From positions 1 through 8,601 of the forward strand of contig JBIIJE010000107.1 in assembly GCA_044234005.1 (NCBI GenBank): 8,601 nt of DNA, written 5' to 3'. Under the pieces are notes generated by a model, which was not told the DNA's origin, made no database searches, and saw only the letters and a program-made list of their open reading frames with translations. Shown one piece after another: positions 6,775 to 8,601 of the stretch; position 1 is the first letter of the stretch; the number at the start of each line of letters is the position of its first letter. The position numbers and the translations under genes are program-made. The DNA is from OLB11 sp044234005. Lineage in GTDB: Bacteria; Bacteroidota; Bacteroidia; Chitinophagales; Chitinophagaceae.

Positions 6775-7794
6775 ATGGATTCAGTTTCGCACATATTAAT
6801 TGGAGCCGCCATAGGCGAATTAACCGTCGGGAAAAAAATAGGTCGCTGGGGTATGCTTATTGGCGCACTGGCGAAAACGTTTCCAGATTTCGATTTAATT
6901 TACACAGGCATTAAAGATGCACGTATGTATATGTGTCATCATCGTGGACATACACATTCATTATTTTGGGAATTGTTATATGGTATTCCCCTAGCCTATT
7001 TGAGCTATCTAATTTTTAAAAATAAAGTCAGCTTCAAGCAAATGCTCATACTATGGATGACATGCCTATGGGGGCATTCATTGCTAGATTGGTGTACAAA
7101 CTATGGAACAAGGTTGTGGTTACCGTTCACCAACGAAAGTTACGCACTTAATAATATTTCGATTGTTGATTTAGTATTTACAGCCCCCATGTTGATTTTA
7201 AGCTTGGTCAGTTTATTTTATTCCAATCGGGAAAATATTCGTTTCAAGCTAAACAAATATGTTGTGATGTATTGCTTGGCTTATTTAGGTTTTACGTTCG
7301 TGAATAAATTATACATGAATAATTTATTTGAAAAGTCATTGGCTGAAAATAAAATTCCACATATCAAATTCATGACGAATCCATTTATTCTAAATAATAT
7401 ATTGTGGTATGCGAATGCAGTGAATGATTCTGTTTTATATACGGCCGAATACTCATACTTTGATAAGGATAAAAATATTAAATGGACAGCTTATCCAAGG
7501 CAAATACATTTAGCAAACAATCATCCAGATCAAGAAGACATGAAAAGTCTAGCATGGTTTTCGAAAGACTATTCTATTTGTCGACAAAATGGCGATACAC
7601 TTGATTACTATGCGGTAAAATTTGGTAAAAATAATTTGAAAGATACCACACTAGAAAAATCATTCGTTTTTCACTATGGTATATTTTATGAGAATGGGAA
7701 ATGGCAAATGGCTTTTGTGGAGCCTGAACAAAACAAAGAAAATTTCGCAAAAGCTTTTAGTGAACTCTGGGCAAGAATCATGGGTATTAAATAA
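6775..7794 (+). CDS. YbcI/DUF457-family inner-membrane metal-dependent hydrolase
   Basis: 339-residue membrane protein of the YbcI/YdjM (DUF457) family, annotated as membrane-bound metal-dependent hydrolases; no substrate is established that I know of. The family motifs are in order: MDSVSHIL with D2 and H6, FPDFD (D38, D40), HHRGHTHS (H55-S62), and GHSLLDWCTNYGTRLWLPF (H101, D105, T108, G111), followed by D131 in NISIVDLVF. These His/Asp residues are the likely metal ligands. Hydrophobic segments lie at about 66-82, 88-104, 130-149 and 162-178. A soluble C-terminal part of about 160 residues follows, with W- and Y-rich beta character (WYANAVNDSVLYTAEYSYFD). It starts 11 bases after the TonB receptor stop, so co-transcription is likely. 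It converges with the next gene, leaving 20 bases between stops and no hairpin. Family assignment is firm; function is not. Confidence 0.88.
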   Translation: MDSVSHILIGAAIGELTVGKKIGRWGMLIGALAKTFPDFDLIYTGIKDARMYMCHHRGHTHSLFWELLYGIPLAYLSYLIFKNKVSFKQMLILWMTCLWGHSLLDWCTNYGTRLWLPFTNESYALNNISIVDLVFTAPMLILSLVSLFYSNRENIRFKLNKYVVMYCLAYLGFTFVNKLYMNNLFEKSLAENKIPHIKFMTNPFILNNILWYANAVNDSVLYTAEYSYFDKDKNIKWTAYPRQIHLANNHPDQEDMKSLAWFSKDYSICRQNGDTLDYYAVKFGKNNLKDTTLEKSFVFHYGIFYENGKWQMAFVEPEQNKENFAKAFSELWARIMGIK

Positions 7795-7814
7795 TCACCT
7801 CGCTAGCCGGTAAA

Positions 7815-8601
7815 TTATCTACTCTTAAGTTGGCGTTGTTTGTACCAAAACTCGGTTTTATCCTTATTCCAAATTCGATAGCGCAATGAAAAATAAACAC
7901 CGCCGAAATTATTGGTTGTGATGCTCCTTTCAGATGGTAATGCAGAAGTTTGACGATACTTTATTTTTTGATAATGCAATACAAAATCTTGTGTGGTCGC
8001 AGGTTCCGATTGAATGATAATCTTGTGATTCATATGATTTTCAACGGATGACATACCCATGTCATATCTACCATAAATACTTAAAACAAAGTTATCGCCG
8101 ATTAAAAAATCAAGCCCAAGCTTATTAAATAGAGTCAAATCTGTTCTGTTATATAATGGCTCATTAATGGTTGCTTTGGTTGTCGAAGAATCAATTAAAT
8201 CTATATTTTGGTTCCTTACATCTGCTATCAATCGGCTATTATTGTATCTAATAAGTTCGTATCGATCTTGATAACCCGTTAGAAATCCGAAAGCAAAACC
8301 ACTACCATAACTAATCGCCACAGATCGACGTAAGGGTGTACCCAAATGAAGAAACATACCGAATCGCACATATTGGAGTCGTGAATACGCATAGTAACTT
8401 GTACTATCTTGATACGAACCACTATAATTTTGTCCGGTGCTCGTGTAGCTCATTTCCGAACCAATACCAGCGGCCAAAGTTTTAAAAAGAGTAAAATGGT
8501 AAGCGCCATCAATCCCAACATTGGATTTGAAGGTTGGCAAAAAATCACCAAAAGCTTTATCGTCTTTATTCAAAAGTGTGGTATTATTAATCCCAGTGAA
8601 A
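7815..8601 (-). CDS. PorT-like outer-membrane beta-barrel protein, 5' end outside window
   Basis: Minus-strand frame ending at TAA 7815-7817 and still open at the right edge. Codons beyond the TTG at 8573 read FTGINNTTLL with no stop, so the true start and signal peptide lie outside and this is a 5'-partial gene of at least 261 residues. The visible part has repeated amphipathic strands ending in or flanked by aromatic residues: SNVGIDGAYHFTLFKTLAAG, GIGSEMSYTSTGQNY, YVRFGMFLHLGTPLRR, LGLDFLIGDNFVLSIYGRYD and a final GGVYFSLRYRIW. This is the look of the PorT/OMP_b-brl family of small 8-10-strand barrels common in Bacteroidota. The PLRRSVAISYGSGFAFGFLT stretch resembles the conserved middle strand pair. 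No enzymatic motif is seen; role unknown, although the family includes T9SS accessory protein PorT. It converges on the hydrolase gene. Confidence 0.72.
   Translation of the reverse strand, partial: FTGINNTTLLNKDDKAFGDFLPTFKSNVGIDGAYHFTLFKTLAAGIGSEMSYTSTGQNYSGSYQDSTSYYAYSRLQYVRFGMFLHLGTPLRRSVAISYGSGFAFGFLTGYQDRYELIRYNNSRLIADVRNQNIDLIDSSTTKATINEPLYNRTDLTLFNKLGLDFLIGDNFVLSIYGRYDMGMSSVENHMNHKIIIQSEPATTQDFVLHYQKIKYRQTSALPSERSITTNNFGGVYFSLRYRIWNKDKTEFWYKQRQLKSR

Noticed and set aside
8571..8573. TTG as the start codon of the PorT-like protein.
   Set aside because: The same frame continues without a stop to the window edge with barrel-like sequence, so the real start lies outside.
1..8601. CRISPR array, tRNA or rRNA genes, insertion sequence, toxin-antitoxin or phage-defence genes.
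   Set aside because: Read on both strands, I saw no regularly spaced repeats, cloverleaf-like segments, transposase motifs or defence-type domains.

Overview
The window looks like chromosomal DNA from a low-GC member of the Bacteroidota. The signs are a type IX secretion (T9SS) C-terminal sorting domain, a TonB-dependent receptor with a carboxypeptidase-regulatory-like N-terminal domain, a PorT-like outer-membrane barrel, start codons without strong Shine-Dalgarno sequences, and one good TAnnTTTG promoter box. Genus cannot be fixed from this sequence alone.

Layout. (1) Positions 1-236, minus: the N-terminus of a probable dicarboxylate/amino-acid:cation symporter that runs off the left edge. 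(2) 347-1069, plus: rluF, a 23S rRNA pseudouridine synthase, divergent from the symporter. (3) 1070-1783: a 714-base stretch with no intact gene that is a small graveyard. On the minus strand it holds an orphan T9SS-type C-terminal tail. On the plus strand it holds the decayed C-terminal part of a LytS-like histidine kinase, overlapping by ATGA the first 33 codons of a decayed response regulator. It ends in a strong bidirectional terminator hairpin. (4) 1784-4045, minus: a 753-residue secreted protein with a signal peptide, five PKD-like modules (three with a CxxC...DA[ST]C pattern), two further beta-sandwich domains and a T9SS type A tail. (5) 4046-4477: no intact gene. It contains a perfect 10-bp inverted repeat and a degenerate second copy of the 5' end of gene (4), offset by 217-218 bases. 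(6) 4478-6763 and 6775-7794, plus: a TonB-dependent receptor and a YbcI/DUF457-type membrane metal-dependent hydrolase, 11 bases apart and probably one operon. (7) 7815-8601, minus: a PorT-like outer-membrane beta-barrel protein whose 5' end lies beyond the right edge, converging on the hydrolase.

Four of the intact or partial genes act at the cell envelope or outside it (symporter, T9SS-exported protein, TonB receptor, PorT-like barrel), and the hydrolase is an inner-membrane protein. RluF is a housekeeping ribosome-modification enzyme. I did not find a clear new defence or mobile system. The most informative signals are the gene remnants: the truncated paralogue copy beside the secreted-protein gene, the dead two-component pair and the orphan sorting tail. 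Together they suggest repeated duplication and loss of exported-protein genes here.
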